A model generated the notes under the pieces. That model was given only the letters and a program-made list of their open reading frames with translations, searched no databases and was not told the origin of the DNA. Shown here piece after piece: positions 7,090-14,529 of a stretch of 17,083 nt of DNA (its first letter is position 1; the number at the start of each line of letters is the position of its first letter). The DNA is taken from the NCBI GenBank assembly GCA_904420255.1, contig CAJFUT010000192.1, forward strand, positions 1-17,083. The letters run 5' to 3'. This DNA comes from an uncultured Angelakisella sp. (GTDB taxonomy: Bacteria; Bacillota; Clostridia; Oscillospirales; Ruminococcaceae). The position numbers and the translations under genes were made by a program.

Positions 7090-7416
7090 ATGGAGCTATA
7101 TGAAATCATAGATACCATACAAAAGTGGGTCAGAACGATCCAGGAAAAGCATCGTGAGGAAATAAAGATAGAATTTCTGATAGAGCAGGAAGTTTATTTG
7201 CGATACGTGATTGAGAGTACAAATTATCTTGCTGAATTGGTGGTTGAACCAGAAGGATTCCATCCATACCGTTTTGTTTGTTTTGAGATTTTAGATAAAA
7301 GAAAGGATCCATTACAAGAGCCATGCTTTTATCTGGATGGAGAAAATAGTTCCATAGAAAGCATTTTGGAAAATCTTGACCGAGGGCTGTCTTATATGCT
7401 GGAACGGCCAGAATAA
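7090..7416 (+). CDS. AT-rich orphan protein of unknown function
   Basis: I do not recognise this protein. From the ATG at 7090 it is 108 residues long (an in-frame ATG at 7027 would add 21 residues with a less protein-like start and no ribosome binding site). It is acidic and appears mixed alpha/beta: an N-terminal helix MELYEIIDTIQKWVRTIQEKH, strands such as IKIEFLIEQEVYLRYVIES and YRFVCFEILD, and a C-terminal helix SSIESILENLDRGLSYML. There is no signal peptide or membrane segment. Its low GC and A/T-ending codons (AAA, GAA, ATA, TTT) contrast strongly with every neighbour, which suggests recent transfer. No partner gene lies beside it. Coding is supported by normal amino-acid use over more than 100 codons. 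Confidence 0.68.
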   Translation: MELYEIIDTIQKWVRTIQEKHREEIKIEFLIEQEVYLRYVIESTNYLAELVVEPEGFHPYRFVCFEILDKRKDPLQEPCFYLDGENSSIESILENLDRGLSYMLERPE

Positions 7417-7492
7417 AAATGGCCCCGGCTGGGATCCCCCAATTCGCCCAACCTGCACAAAAAGGAGCCCAGGAAATTGGCGAAGCCGCCTA

Positions 7493-7521
7493 TTGCCCCG
7501 AGCTCCCTCCTGTGGTACACT
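7493..7521 (+). promoter_or_regulatory. Promoter of the GntR-family gene
   Basis: TTGCCC (7493-7498), a 17-base spacer and TACACT (7516-7521) fit a moderate sigma-A promoter. Its start site would fall inside the palindrome at 7522-7542, the geometry expected for autorepression. Confidence 0.55.
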
Positions 7522-7542
7522 TTTTGTATCCAAGATACAAAA
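7522..7542. promoter_or_regulatory. Operator palindrome upstream of the GntR gene
   Basis: A perfect inverted repeat, TTTTGTATC and GATACAAAA separated by CAA, starts one base after the -10 box and ends 15 bases before the ribosome binding site. GntR/FCD regulators commonly bind short A/T-flanked dyads of the TTGTATAC-AA kind. A near copy occurs at 9461-9481 (18 of 21 positions identical). Confidence 0.8.
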
Positions 7543-7571
7543 TGAAGTGCCAGAAAGAAGGAGGAAAGCGG

Positions 7572-8261
7572 GTGAAACGGCTGTCCGAACAACGGATGCG
7601 GCCCATCCGGGACGAAGTCTACGACCTGATCCGCCAGGCCATTATTAACGGCCAGTACCGCCCCGGCGATAAGCTCCCGGAGGAGGAGCTGGCCGAGGAG
7701 CTGGGGGTCAGCCGCACCCCGGTGCGGGAGGCCCTGCGGAAGCTGGAGGTGGAGAACTTCGTCCAGCATTTTTCCCACCGGGGGGTGGTGGTTTCCCAGG
7801 TGAACACCGCCGAGATCCTGGACCTTTACGAGGTGCGCACCCACCTGGAGTGCATGCTCATCCGCAAGGCGGCCCAGCGGGCCACAGCGGCGGATATCGT
7901 CCTGCTGCGGAAAAAGCTGGACCAGGCCGACGCCGCCCAGACCGTCAGCCGCCGGCTGGAGGCGGTGGAGGAGTTCAACGACCTGCTGCTGCGGCTTTCC
8001 GGCAGCCAGCAGGTGCTGGAGCTCCAGAAGCGCACCCGGGAGATGCTCCAGCGGGCGGTGGTGTCCGGCCACGCCGACCCGGTGCGGAGCAAAACCGCTG
8101 CGGCGGAGCACCGGGCCATTGTGGACGCCCTGGAGGCCCGGGACCCGGACCTGGCCGAGCGCCTGGTGCGGGAGCATCTGAGCAATTCCAGCGGCCTCAT
8201 TGCCGCCCGGGAGCGGGAGAAGGAGGGCGGGGAGCCCCCTGCCCCGGAGAAATCAGAATAG
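7572..8261 (+). CDS. GntR-family regulator, FCD subfamily
   Basis: This 229-residue protein is a FadR/FCD-type GntR regulator. Seen: the N-terminal winged helix-turn-helix (about 8-75) with GDKLPEEELAEELGVSRTPVREALRKLE and the HRGVVV wing, then an all-helical effector domain (about 85-212) with the FCD-like pattern R-x-x-LE (VRTHLECMLIRKAA) and a final HRAIVDALEARDPDLAERLVREHL segment carrying a metal-ligand histidine. FCD domains usually bind small organic acids, which fits the tricarboxylate genes that follow. The GTG at 7572 is chosen for AAGGAGG at 7558-7564; the longer open frame from 7419 runs through promoter and operator. prpF starts 17 bases downstream. It probably represses itself and the locus. 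Confidence 0.93.
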   Translation: MKRLSEQRMRPIRDEVYDLIRQAIINGQYRPGDKLPEEELAEELGVSRTPVREALRKLEVENFVQHFSHRGVVVSQVNTAEILDLYEVRTHLECMLIRKAAQRATAADIVLLRKKLDQADAAQTVSRRLEAVEEFNDLLLRLSGSQQVLELQKRTREMLQRAVVSGHADPVRSKTAAAEHRAIVDALEARDPDLAERLVREHLSNSSGLIAAREREKEGGEPPAPEKSE

Positions 8262-8278
8262 AAAAGGAGAAGAACGCC

Positions 8279-9415
8279 ATGCTTCAGTCCATTCCCTGCC
8301 AGATTTACCGGGGCGGCACCAGCAAGGGGGTCTTTTTTGCCGAAAAGGACCTTCCCCCCGCCGGCCCGGTCCGGGACAACGCCATCCTGGCCATTATGGG
8401 CAGCCCCGACGTCCGCCAGATCGACGGCCTGGGGGGCTCGGTTTCCACCACCAGCAAAATCGCCATCATCGCCCCCTCAAAAATGCCGGGCTGCGATGTG
8501 GACTACACCTTCGGCCAGGTTTCCCTGGATGTGCCCCTGGTGGATTACAAATCCAACTGCGGCAATATCCTTTCCGCCGTGGGGCCCTACGCCGTGGATA
8601 ACGGCCTGGTTCCGGCGGCGGGGGAAACCACCCTGGTGCGCATCTATAACACCAACACCAAAAAGGTTATCAATTCCTACGTCCCCACCCCCGACGGCGT
8701 GGTGGAATACGCCGGGGACTGCGTCATCCCGGGGGTGCCCGGCAGCGCCGCCCCCATCCGCATCGCCTTTGTCCACCCGGCCGGGGCGGTGACCGGCAGG
8801 CTCCTGCCCACCGGCAGCCCCAGGGATATCCTGGAGGTGCCGGGGCTGGGGAAGCTGGAGGTGTCCTTTGTGGATTCCACCAACCCCCTGGTCTTTGTCC
8901 GGGCCTCGGACCTGGGCCTTGCCGGCTGCGAGCTGCCGGACCAGATCGACGGTGACAAGGAGCTGAGCGCCCTGCTGGAAACCATCCGGGGGGTGGCGGC
9001 GGTGCGGCTGGGCTTCCTTGCCGACCGGAAGGACTCGGTGGCCAAAAGCCCCGCGGTGCCCAAGCTCACCCTGGTTTCGCCCCCCATGGATTACCCCACC
9101 GTTTCCGGCGGCAGGGTGCGGAAGGAGGACTGCGACATCGTCAGCCGGATGATGAGTATGCAGCGGGCCCACAAGACCCACGCCTTCAGCGGCGCCCTCT
9201 GTGAGGCCACGGCGGCGGCGATCCCCGGCACCATCGTCAGCGACATTGTGGGGGAGGGCCACACCCAGATCCGCCTGGGCCACACCGACGGGGTGATGAT
9301 CGCCGGGGTGACCCTGGAGGAGGGGGAGGGGGGCCTTCCCGGCATCCGGGAGGCCTACGGCCTGCGCACCGCCCGCCGCCTCATGACCGGCACCGCCTAT
9401 TACCTGCCCCGCTAA
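8279..9415 (+). CDS. PrpF-family isomerase (copy 1), probable aconitate or methylaconitate isomerase
   Basis: This 378-residue protein has the PrpF fold (two diaminopimelate-epimerase-like halves). The family moves double bonds or switches cis/trans forms in unsaturated di- and tricarboxylates such as 2-methylaconitate, trans-aconitate, 3-methylitaconate and 4-oxalomesaconate. Seen: YRGGTSKGVFF (10-20), QIDGLGGSVSTTSKIAII (47-64), SNCGN (92-96) and GRLLPTG. K60 and C94 lie 34 residues apart, the same spacing as the active-site Lys73 and Cys107 that I recall for Shewanella PrpF. AAAAGGAGAAG precedes the ATG, 17 bases after gntR. There is no prpB/C/D here, so the methylcitrate cycle is unlikely; the next genes, aconitase and isocitrate dehydrogenase, point to aconitate as substrate. 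Substrate is inference. Confidence 0.9.
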   Translation: MLQSIPCQIYRGGTSKGVFFAEKDLPPAGPVRDNAILAIMGSPDVRQIDGLGGSVSTTSKIAIIAPSKMPGCDVDYTFGQVSLDVPLVDYKSNCGNILSAVGPYAVDNGLVPAAGETTLVRIYNTNTKKVINSYVPTPDGVVEYAGDCVIPGVPGSAAPIRIAFVHPAGAVTGRLLPTGSPRDILEVPGLGKLEVSFVDSTNPLVFVRASDLGLAGCELPDQIDGDKELSALLETIRGVAAVRLGFLADRKDSVAKSPAVPKLTLVSPPMDYPTVSGGRVRKEDCDIVSRMMSMQRAHKTHAFSGALCEATAAAIPGTIVSDIVGEGHTQIRLGHTDGVMIAGVTLEEGEGGLPGIREAYGLRTARRLMTGTAYYLPR

Positions 9416-9422
9416 GCCTGTC

Positions 9423-9447
9423 CCGGCCTTCCCGGAGGGAGGGCCGG
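9423..9447 (+). repeat. Intercistronic GC-rich hairpin after prpF copy 1
   Basis: An 11-bp stem (9423-9433 with 9437-9447, one G-T pair) has a GGA loop and no T-run, so it is not a standard intrinsic terminator. It may stabilise the upstream mRNA end or attenuate reading into the aconitase gene. Confidence 0.6.
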
Positions 9448-9460
9448 AGGCTGTTCCTTG

Positions 9461-9481
9461 CTTTGTATCCAGTATACAAAA
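9461..9481. promoter_or_regulatory. Second operator palindrome, upstream of the aconitase gene
   Basis: The dyad TTTGTAT / ATACAAA (9462-9468 and 9474-9480) is centred at 9471 and matches the site at 7522-7542 in 18 of 21 positions. It lies about 37 bases before the aconitase AAGGAGG. A TATACA inside it (9473-9478) could be a -10 box, but no good -35 is visible. Confidence 0.72.
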
Positions 9482-9533
9482 ATAGAAGCACGAAAAGAGA
9501 AAAGCAAACCGACAAAAAAGGAGGCAGCATCCC

Positions 9534-11483
9534 ATGGGAAAGACAATGACCCGCAAGATTCTGGAGGCCCACTACGTTTCCGGCAGCATGGAGCCGGGGG
9601 AGGAGGTGGCCATCCGCATCGACCACACCATCACCCACGACGTCACCGGGACCCCCGCCTACCTGGCCTTTGAAACCCTGGGCATTCCCCGGGTGAAGAC
9701 CCAGGTTTCCGCCAGCTACATCGACCACAACCTGCTCTACGCCGACAACAAGAACCCCGACGACCACCTTTATCTCCAGACGGTGGCGGCAAAGTACGGC
9801 GTCTATCTCTCCAAGGCCGGCAACGGCATCCTCCACACCGTCCATTTCGAGCGGTTCAGTAAGCCCGGCATCACCCTCCTGGGGTCGGACAGCCATACCC
9901 CCACCGGCGGGGCCATCGGGGCCTTCGCCATGGGGGCCGGCGGCCTGGATGTGGCCCTGGCCATGGCCGGGGAGCCCACCTATCTGAAGATGCCCCGGGT
10001 CATCAACGTCCGCCTCACCGGGAAGCTCCGCCCCGGCGTCTCCGCCAAGGACGTCATCCTGGAGATGCTCCGCCGGGAAACGGTGAAGGGGGGCCTTGGC
10101 AAGGTTTACGAGTACACCGGCCCCGGGGTGGACACCATCAGCGTCCGGGACCGCTCCACCATCGCCAATATGGGGGCGGAGATGGGCGCCACCACCTCCA
10201 TCTTCCCCAGCGACGAGGTGGTGCGCCGGTTCTTCATCGACGAGGGGAGGGAGGAGGACTGGACCCCCCTGGCCCCCGACCCCGACGCGGAATACGACGG
10301 CGTCATCGACATCGACCTCTCCGCCCTGGAGCCCCTGGTGGCCATGCCGGATATGCCGGACAAGGTGGCCCCCGCCCGCTCCTGCAAAGACGTGAAGATC
10401 AACCAGGTTTTCCTGGGAAGCTGCACCAACGCCAGCTACACCGACTTCGCCAAGGCCGCCGCCATCCTGGAAGGCCATAAGGTGAACCCCTGGGTCAGCT
10501 TTGTGGCGGCCCCCGGCAGCCGCCAGCTCTACCTGATGCTGCTGCGGGACGGCATCATCGAGAAGCTGGTGCTGGCCGGCGCCCGGATTCTGGAATGCGG
10601 CTGCGGCGCCTGCTGCGGCATCGGCCAGGCCCCCAACACCGGCGGCATCTCCCTGCGTACCTCCAACCGCAACTTCAAGGGCCGCAGCGGCATCCTGGAC
10701 GCCCAGATTTACCTCTCCAGCCCCGAGGTGGCCGCCGCCAGCGCCGTCACCGGCTATATCACCGACCCCCGGGACTTTGGGGATATGTCCGTCCTGGAGG
10801 GCATCCGGGAGCCTCACGATTTCATCATCGACGACACCCTCCTGCTGGCGCCCCCCGAGGACGGCAGCAAGGTGGAGATCATCCGCGGGCCCAACATCAA
10901 GCCCATGCCCATCAACGACCCCATGCCCCAGACCCTCCAGGCCAAGGTGGTGGCGGTGCGGGGGGACAACATCACCACCGACGACATCACCCCCGCCAAC
11001 GCCCAGTTCTCCGCCCTGCGCTCCAATATCCCGGAGATCAGCAAATACGCCTTCAGCCGCATCGACCCCGGCTTCGCCGAGCGGTGCCGGGAGCTGGGGA
11101 AGAGCATCATCGTAGGCGGGGAGAACTACGGCCAGGGCTCCAGCCGGGAGCACGCCGCCATCGCCCCCATGTACCTGGGGGTCAAGGCGGTGCTGGCCAA
11201 GAGCATGGCCCGCATCCACAAGAATAACCTGGTGAACCACGGGGTGATCCCCCTCCTTTTCGAGGACCCCGCCGACTACGACGGTATCTCCCAGCTGGAT
11301 GAGCTGCGCATCGCCGATATCCAGGACCAGATCAAGACCCGCCGCCTGACGGTGGAGAACCTCACCAAAGGCACATCCTTCCCCGTCAAGGTGGACCTGA
11401 CCGACCGGGAGATCAGCGTCCTCATCGCCGGGGGCCAGCTCCGGTATGTGGCGGACAAGAACGCGAAGAAGGCCCAGGGCTGA
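9534..11483 (+). CDS. Aconitate hydratase (short, about 650-residue type)
   Basis: This 649-residue enzyme interconverts citrate, cis-aconitate and isocitrate through a [4Fe-4S] cluster. It is the compact aconitase type in which the cluster domains (about 1-420) are followed by the swivelling domain (about 465-640). Seen: D64-H65 (SYIDHNLLY), GSDSHTPTGG (117-126), cluster cysteines C297 (GSCTNAS), C357 and C360 (CGACCG), substrate arginines R379 and R384 (NRNFKGR), TTDDITPA in the swivel domain, and the catalytic serine loop GQGSSREHAA (533-542). All catalytic positions are intact. AAAAGGAGG precedes the ATG; an alternative ATG lies at 9546. The operator at 9461-9481 precedes it and an isocitrate-dehydrogenase gene follows after 15 bases. 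Homoaconitase-type specificity cannot be excluded. Confidence 0.94.
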   Translation: MGKTMTRKILEAHYVSGSMEPGEEVAIRIDHTITHDVTGTPAYLAFETLGIPRVKTQVSASYIDHNLLYADNKNPDDHLYLQTVAAKYGVYLSKAGNGILHTVHFERFSKPGITLLGSDSHTPTGGAIGAFAMGAGGLDVALAMAGEPTYLKMPRVINVRLTGKLRPGVSAKDVILEMLRRETVKGGLGKVYEYTGPGVDTISVRDRSTIANMGAEMGATTSIFPSDEVVRRFFIDEGREEDWTPLAPDPDAEYDGVIDIDLSALEPLVAMPDMPDKVAPARSCKDVKINQVFLGSCTNASYTDFAKAAAILEGHKVNPWVSFVAAPGSRQLYLMLLRDGIIEKLVLAGARILECGCGACCGIGQAPNTGGISLRTSNRNFKGRSGILDAQIYLSSPEVAAASAVTGYITDPRDFGDMSVLEGIREPHDFIIDDTLLLAPPEDGSKVEIIRGPNIKPMPINDPMPQTLQAKVVAVRGDNITTDDITPANAQFSALRSNIPEISKYAFSRIDPGFAERCRELGKSIIVGGENYGQGSSREHAAIAPMYLGVKAVLAKSMARIHKNNLVNHGVIPLLFEDPADYDGISQLDELRIADIQDQIKTRRLTVENLTKGTSFPVKVDLTDREISVLIAGGQLRYVADKNAKKAQG

Positions 11484-11498
11484 GAAAGGAAGGGAACC

Positions 11499-12656
11499 AT
11501 GGACGAGAATATCCGCCTGGCCCAGGAAAAATTCGGCCAGCTCATTGAAAGCGAATACGCCCGCATCCAGCGGATGAAGGAGGACACCGAGGTCACCGAT
11601 TTCACCAAGCTGGATAAAATCATCGTGGGGGTGCTCCCCGGGGACGGCATCGGCCCCATCATCATGAAGGAAGCCCTCCGGGTGCTGCGGTACCTCATGG
11701 CCCCGGAGCTGGAGAGCGGGCGGCTGGAGATCCGCGTCATCCCCGGCATGACCATCGAGGAGCGGGCCGCCCAGAATGAGAGCCTCCCCCCCAAGGTGCT
11801 GGAGGAGGTCAAAAAGTGCAACGTCATCCTCAAGGGGCCCATGGTGACCCCCCGGGCCGGGGACCCCTGGCCCAACCTGGTGAGTGCCAACAGCCTCCTG
11901 CGCCGGAACCTGGAGCTCTTCGCCGCGGTGCGCCCGGTGAAGATCCCAGAAAAGGGCATCGACTGGGCTTTCTTCCGGGAGAACATCGAAGGGGAGTATA
12001 TCTGGGGCAACAAGGGCATCCAGGTGAACGACGACCTGGCGGTGGACTTTAAGGTCCAGACCCGCCAGGGCAGCCGCCGCATCGCCCGGGCCGCCTTCGA
12101 TTACGCCCGGAAAAACGGCAAGCACAACGTCACCGTGGTCACCAAGGCCAACATTGTGAAGCTGGCCGACGGCAACTTCATCAAGGCCGTCCGGGAGGTG
12201 GGGGAGGAGTACCCCGAGATCGAGATTCAGGAGCGGCTGGTGGACGCCATGTGCGCCAAGATGATGGACCCGGAGTTCAACGCCGGCTGCGAGGTCTTTG
12301 TCCTCCCCAACCTCTACGGCGATATCGTCACCGACGTGGCCGCCGAGCACCAGGGGGGGCTGGGCACCGCCTCCAGCAGCAACATCGGCAACCGCTACGC
12401 CATGTTTGAGGCCATCCACGGCACCGCCCCCTATCTCATCTCCCACGGCCGGGGGGAGTACGCCGACCCCTGCAGCCTCATCCGGGCCGCCGGGATGCTC
12501 ATGGCCCACATCGGCTACGGGGACCGGAAGGAGCGCCTGGACAAGGCCCTGGACATTTGCACCGTCACCGAGCGGAAGGTGGTGGTCACCACCCTGCCGG
12601 AGGACGCCTCCGCCAAGGAATTCACCGACTACCTCCTGGAAGTCCTGGCAAGGTGA
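11499..12656 (+). CDS. Isocitrate/isopropylmalate dehydrogenase family protein, probable isocitrate dehydrogenase
   Basis: This 385-residue enzyme is a beta-decarboxylating dehydrogenase, probably isocitrate to 2-oxoglutarate. Seen: GVLPGDGIGP (44-53), the phosphate/substrate loop with S129-x-N131 and R135 (VSANSLLRRN) characteristic of isocitrate rather than isopropylmalate enzymes, R145 (VRP), R160 and Y167 (FRENIEGEY), K216 (VTKANIVK), metal ligands D275 and D279 (LYGDIVTD), and HGTAP (307-311). About 38 residues precede the usual first strand. The residues after HGTAP (YLISHGRGEY) are neither the clear NAD nor the clear NADP type, so the cofactor is open. It sits 15 bases after aconitase, its direct metabolic supplier. 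Homoisocitrate or other 3-substituted malates are possible alternative substrates. Confidence 0.88.
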   Translation: MDENIRLAQEKFGQLIESEYARIQRMKEDTEVTDFTKLDKIIVGVLPGDGIGPIIMKEALRVLRYLMAPELESGRLEIRVIPGMTIEERAAQNESLPPKVLEEVKKCNVILKGPMVTPRAGDPWPNLVSANSLLRRNLELFAAVRPVKIPEKGIDWAFFRENIEGEYIWGNKGIQVNDDLAVDFKVQTRQGSRRIARAAFDYARKNGKHNVTVVTKANIVKLADGNFIKAVREVGEEYPEIEIQERLVDAMCAKMMDPEFNAGCEVFVLPNLYGDIVTDVAAEHQGGLGTASSSNIGNRYAMFEAIHGTAPYLISHGRGEYADPCSLIRAAGMLMAHIGYGDRKERLDKALDICTVTERKVVVTTLPEDASAKEFTDYLLEVLAR

Positions 12657-12693
12657 TCCCGGCGCCCCACCGAAAAGAAAACAGCATCCCGGG

Positions 12694-12722
12694 CCCGGCC
12701 CCGGGAAGTCTCCCGGGCCGGG
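12694..12722 (+). repeat. Intercistronic GC-rich hairpin before the DUF1847 gene
   Basis: CCCGGCCCCGGGA pairs with TCCCGGGCCGGG (12 bp, one bulged C) around a short AGTC loop. No T-run follows. It fills the 128-base gap between the dehydrogenase and the DUF1847 gene, the largest gap in the right part of the operon. Confidence 0.6.
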
Positions 12723-12784
12723 GGCGGGTCAGCCGCCTCCGGCCCTCCGCGCTCCAAATAACATAAAAGGAGGGGGAAGCTCTG

Positions 12785-13396
12785 ATGTCCGGCTATTTCT
12801 GCGCCGCCTGCGGCGTCAAGAACTGCATCAAGAAGATGGGGGAGGAGGGGGAATACCCCCGCTCCTGCCCCTCCACCGCCCCGGAGATGGCGGAATACCG
12901 GGCCATGTATGACCGGCCGGAGGACTATCATCTGGCCCGGATCTCCACCCTCTGCAGCCCGGACCACAGCGAATGCCGGGTCCTCAAGACCATCCGCTTC
13001 GCCAAGAAGTGCGGCTTCCATCGGCTGGGCCTCGCCTTCTGCACCACCCTGCGGGAGGACGCCCGGGAGGTGGACCGGCTCCTGCGGGAGGCGGGCTTCC
13101 AGGTGGAGAGCCTCATCTGCAAGGTGGGACACCTGGACCGGAGCTTCCTGGACGTGGCCCCCAGCAGCAAGTGCATGTGCAATCCCATCGCCCAGGCGGA
13201 GATGCTCAACCGGGCCGGGACCGAGCTCAACATCCTCCTGGGCCTCTGCGTAGGCCACGATACCCTGTTCATCAAACATTCCGCGGCCCCGGTGACGGTG
13301 CTGGCGGTGAAGGACCATGTCTACAACAATGCGCCCATGGAGTACCTCAGGGAGCTCCGGGAGGCGCGGGAGAAAGAAAAGGAGGCAAAGCCATGA
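12785..13396 (+). CDS. DUF1847 Cys-rich metal-binding protein
   Basis: This 203-residue protein matches the DUF1847 family as I know it: an N-terminal CxxCxxxxC (C6, C9, C14), CPST at 28, RFAKKCGFHRLGLAFCTTLREDA (71-93), LICKVGHLDRSFL (110-122), KCMCNPIAQAEMLNRAGTELNI (129-150) and LCVGHDTLFIKHSAAPVTVLAVKD (154-177). It has twelve cysteines in all, suggesting a metal or iron-sulphur site, and no membrane segment. No function is established for the family. The ATG at 12785 follows AAAGGAGG. It ends four bases inside the start of the second prpF, so the two are translationally coupled. Its place between two isomerase/hydratase pairs suggests a role in maturing the Fe-S hydratases or in the pathway itself; that is a guess from context. 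Confidence 0.87.
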   Translation: MSGYFCAACGVKNCIKKMGEEGEYPRSCPSTAPEMAEYRAMYDRPEDYHLARISTLCSPDHSECRVLKTIRFAKKCGFHRLGLAFCTTLREDAREVDRLLREAGFQVESLICKVGHLDRSFLDVAPSSKCMCNPIAQAEMLNRAGTELNILLGLCVGHDTLFIKHSAAPVTVLAVKDHVYNNAPMEYLRELREAREKEKEAKP

Positions 13397-14526
13397 GAAA
13401 ATTCCCGGTGATCTATATGCGGGGCGGCACCAGCAAGGGGTGCATGTTCCTGAAGAAGGACCTGCCCGAGGACCGCAGCCAGTGGGACCACATCTTCCTC
13501 CAGGTGATGGGCGGCCCCGACCCCAAGCAGATCGACGGCCTGGGGGGCACCGTTTCCTCCAACAACAAGATTCTCATTGTTTCCCCCAGCAGCCGCCCCG
13601 ACGCCGATGTGGACTACCTGGTGGCCCAGGTGGTGGTGGGCCAGCCCATTGTGGACTATTCCGCCAACTGCGGCAACATGACCGCCGCCGTGGGGCCCTT
13701 CGCCGTCATGACCGGCCTGGTGCCGGCGGCGGAGCCGGTGACCAAGGTGCGGATGTACAATGAAAATTCCGGCAAGGTCATCGAGGAGTTCGTCCCGGTG
13801 AAGGACGGCCAGGTGGAGGAGGAGGGGGACTGCGCCATCGCCGGCATCGACGGCACCGGCGCCGAGCTGAAGGTGAATTTCCTGAGTCCCGCCGGGGCCA
13901 AGACCGGCAAGCTCCTCCCCACCGGTTCGGTCCGGGACGAGGTGCTGGTGGAGGGCCTGGGGAAAACCATCCAGGTTTCCGCCGTGGATATCTCCAATAT
14001 CTTTGTATTCATCCGGGCCTCCGACCTGGGGATGCGGGGGGATGAGCTTCCCGCCGAGATCGCCGGCAGCAAGGCCCTGCTGGAAAACATCGAATGCGTC
14101 CGGGGGAAGATCGCCCAGAAGTGCGGCCTGGTGGAGGACTGGCGGGACGCCGCCGCCAAAACCGCCGGCTCCCCCAAGGTGGTGCTGTTTTCCGAGCCCC
14201 GGGATTACACCGACATCGCCGGGCGCCCGGTGAAGGCGGAGGATATGGACATCTGCGTCCGGGTTATCTCGGTGGGACAGCCCCACAAGGCCAGCCCCAT
14301 GACCGCCGCCACCGCCATCGGCGGTGCCGCCTTCCTCGACGGCTGCGTCATGTCCTCCTGCCTGCGGCCCCTTTCCGGGGAGGCGGTGCGCATCGCCCAC
14401 CCCAGCGGCACCATGAAGGTCTATGTGGACCGGGAGGGCAGCGGGGAGGGAATCCGCTTCCGGGGCATCGCCGGCCAGCGCACCGCCCGCAAAATCATGG
14501 ACGGCACCGTTTATATTAAGGATTGA
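13393..14526 (+). CDS. PrpF-family isomerase (copy 2), YbhH-like
   Basis: This 377-residue protein is a paralogue of the one at 8279, with the same order of motifs: MRGGTSKGCMF (9-19), QIDGLGGTVSSNNKILIV (46-63), ANCGN (91-95), GKLLPTG and FIRASDLG. K59 and C93 keep the 34-residue active-site spacing. Unlike copy 1 it has the family-typical GQPHKASPMTAA segment, where copy 1 reads QRAHKTHAFSGA. It overlaps the DUF1847 stop codon by four bases and precedes the YbhJ-like hydratase by three bases. E. coli has the same two families as neighbours, ybhH and ybhJ, around a carboxylate transporter ybhI that is absent here. The pairing suggests the isomerase feeds the YbhJ-like enzyme. The substrate is unknown. 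Confidence 0.9.
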   Translation: MRKFPVIYMRGGTSKGCMFLKKDLPEDRSQWDHIFLQVMGGPDPKQIDGLGGTVSSNNKILIVSPSSRPDADVDYLVAQVVVGQPIVDYSANCGNMTAAVGPFAVMTGLVPAAEPVTKVRMYNENSGKVIEEFVPVKDGQVEEEGDCAIAGIDGTGAELKVNFLSPAGAKTGKLLPTGSVRDEVLVEGLGKTIQVSAVDISNIFVFIRASDLGMRGDELPAEIAGSKALLENIECVRGKIAQKCGLVEDWRDAAAKTAGSPKVVLFSEPRDYTDIAGRPVKAEDMDICVRVISVGQPHKASPMTAATAIGGAAFLDGCVMSSCLRPLSGEAVRIAHPSGTMKVYVDREGSGEGIRFRGIAGQRTARKIMDGTVYIKD

Positions 14527-14529
14527 CAG

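Noticed and set aside
8279..9415. Methylcitrate cycle gene prpF
   Set aside because: prpB, prpC and acnD/prpD are absent, and the partners are a citrate-type aconitase and isocitrate dehydrogenase, so the propionate role is not supported.
9381..12509. A 1042-codon minus-strand open frame
   Set aside because: It is a high-GC shadow of the aconitase and dehydrogenase genes, with low-complexity Gly/His/Asp/Val/Leu composition and no domain.
12740..12784. Internal promoter in front of the DUF1847 gene (AAATAACATAAAA)
   Set aside because: It is AT-rich but without a recognisable -35 at proper spacing; it more likely keeps the ribosome binding site free of structure.
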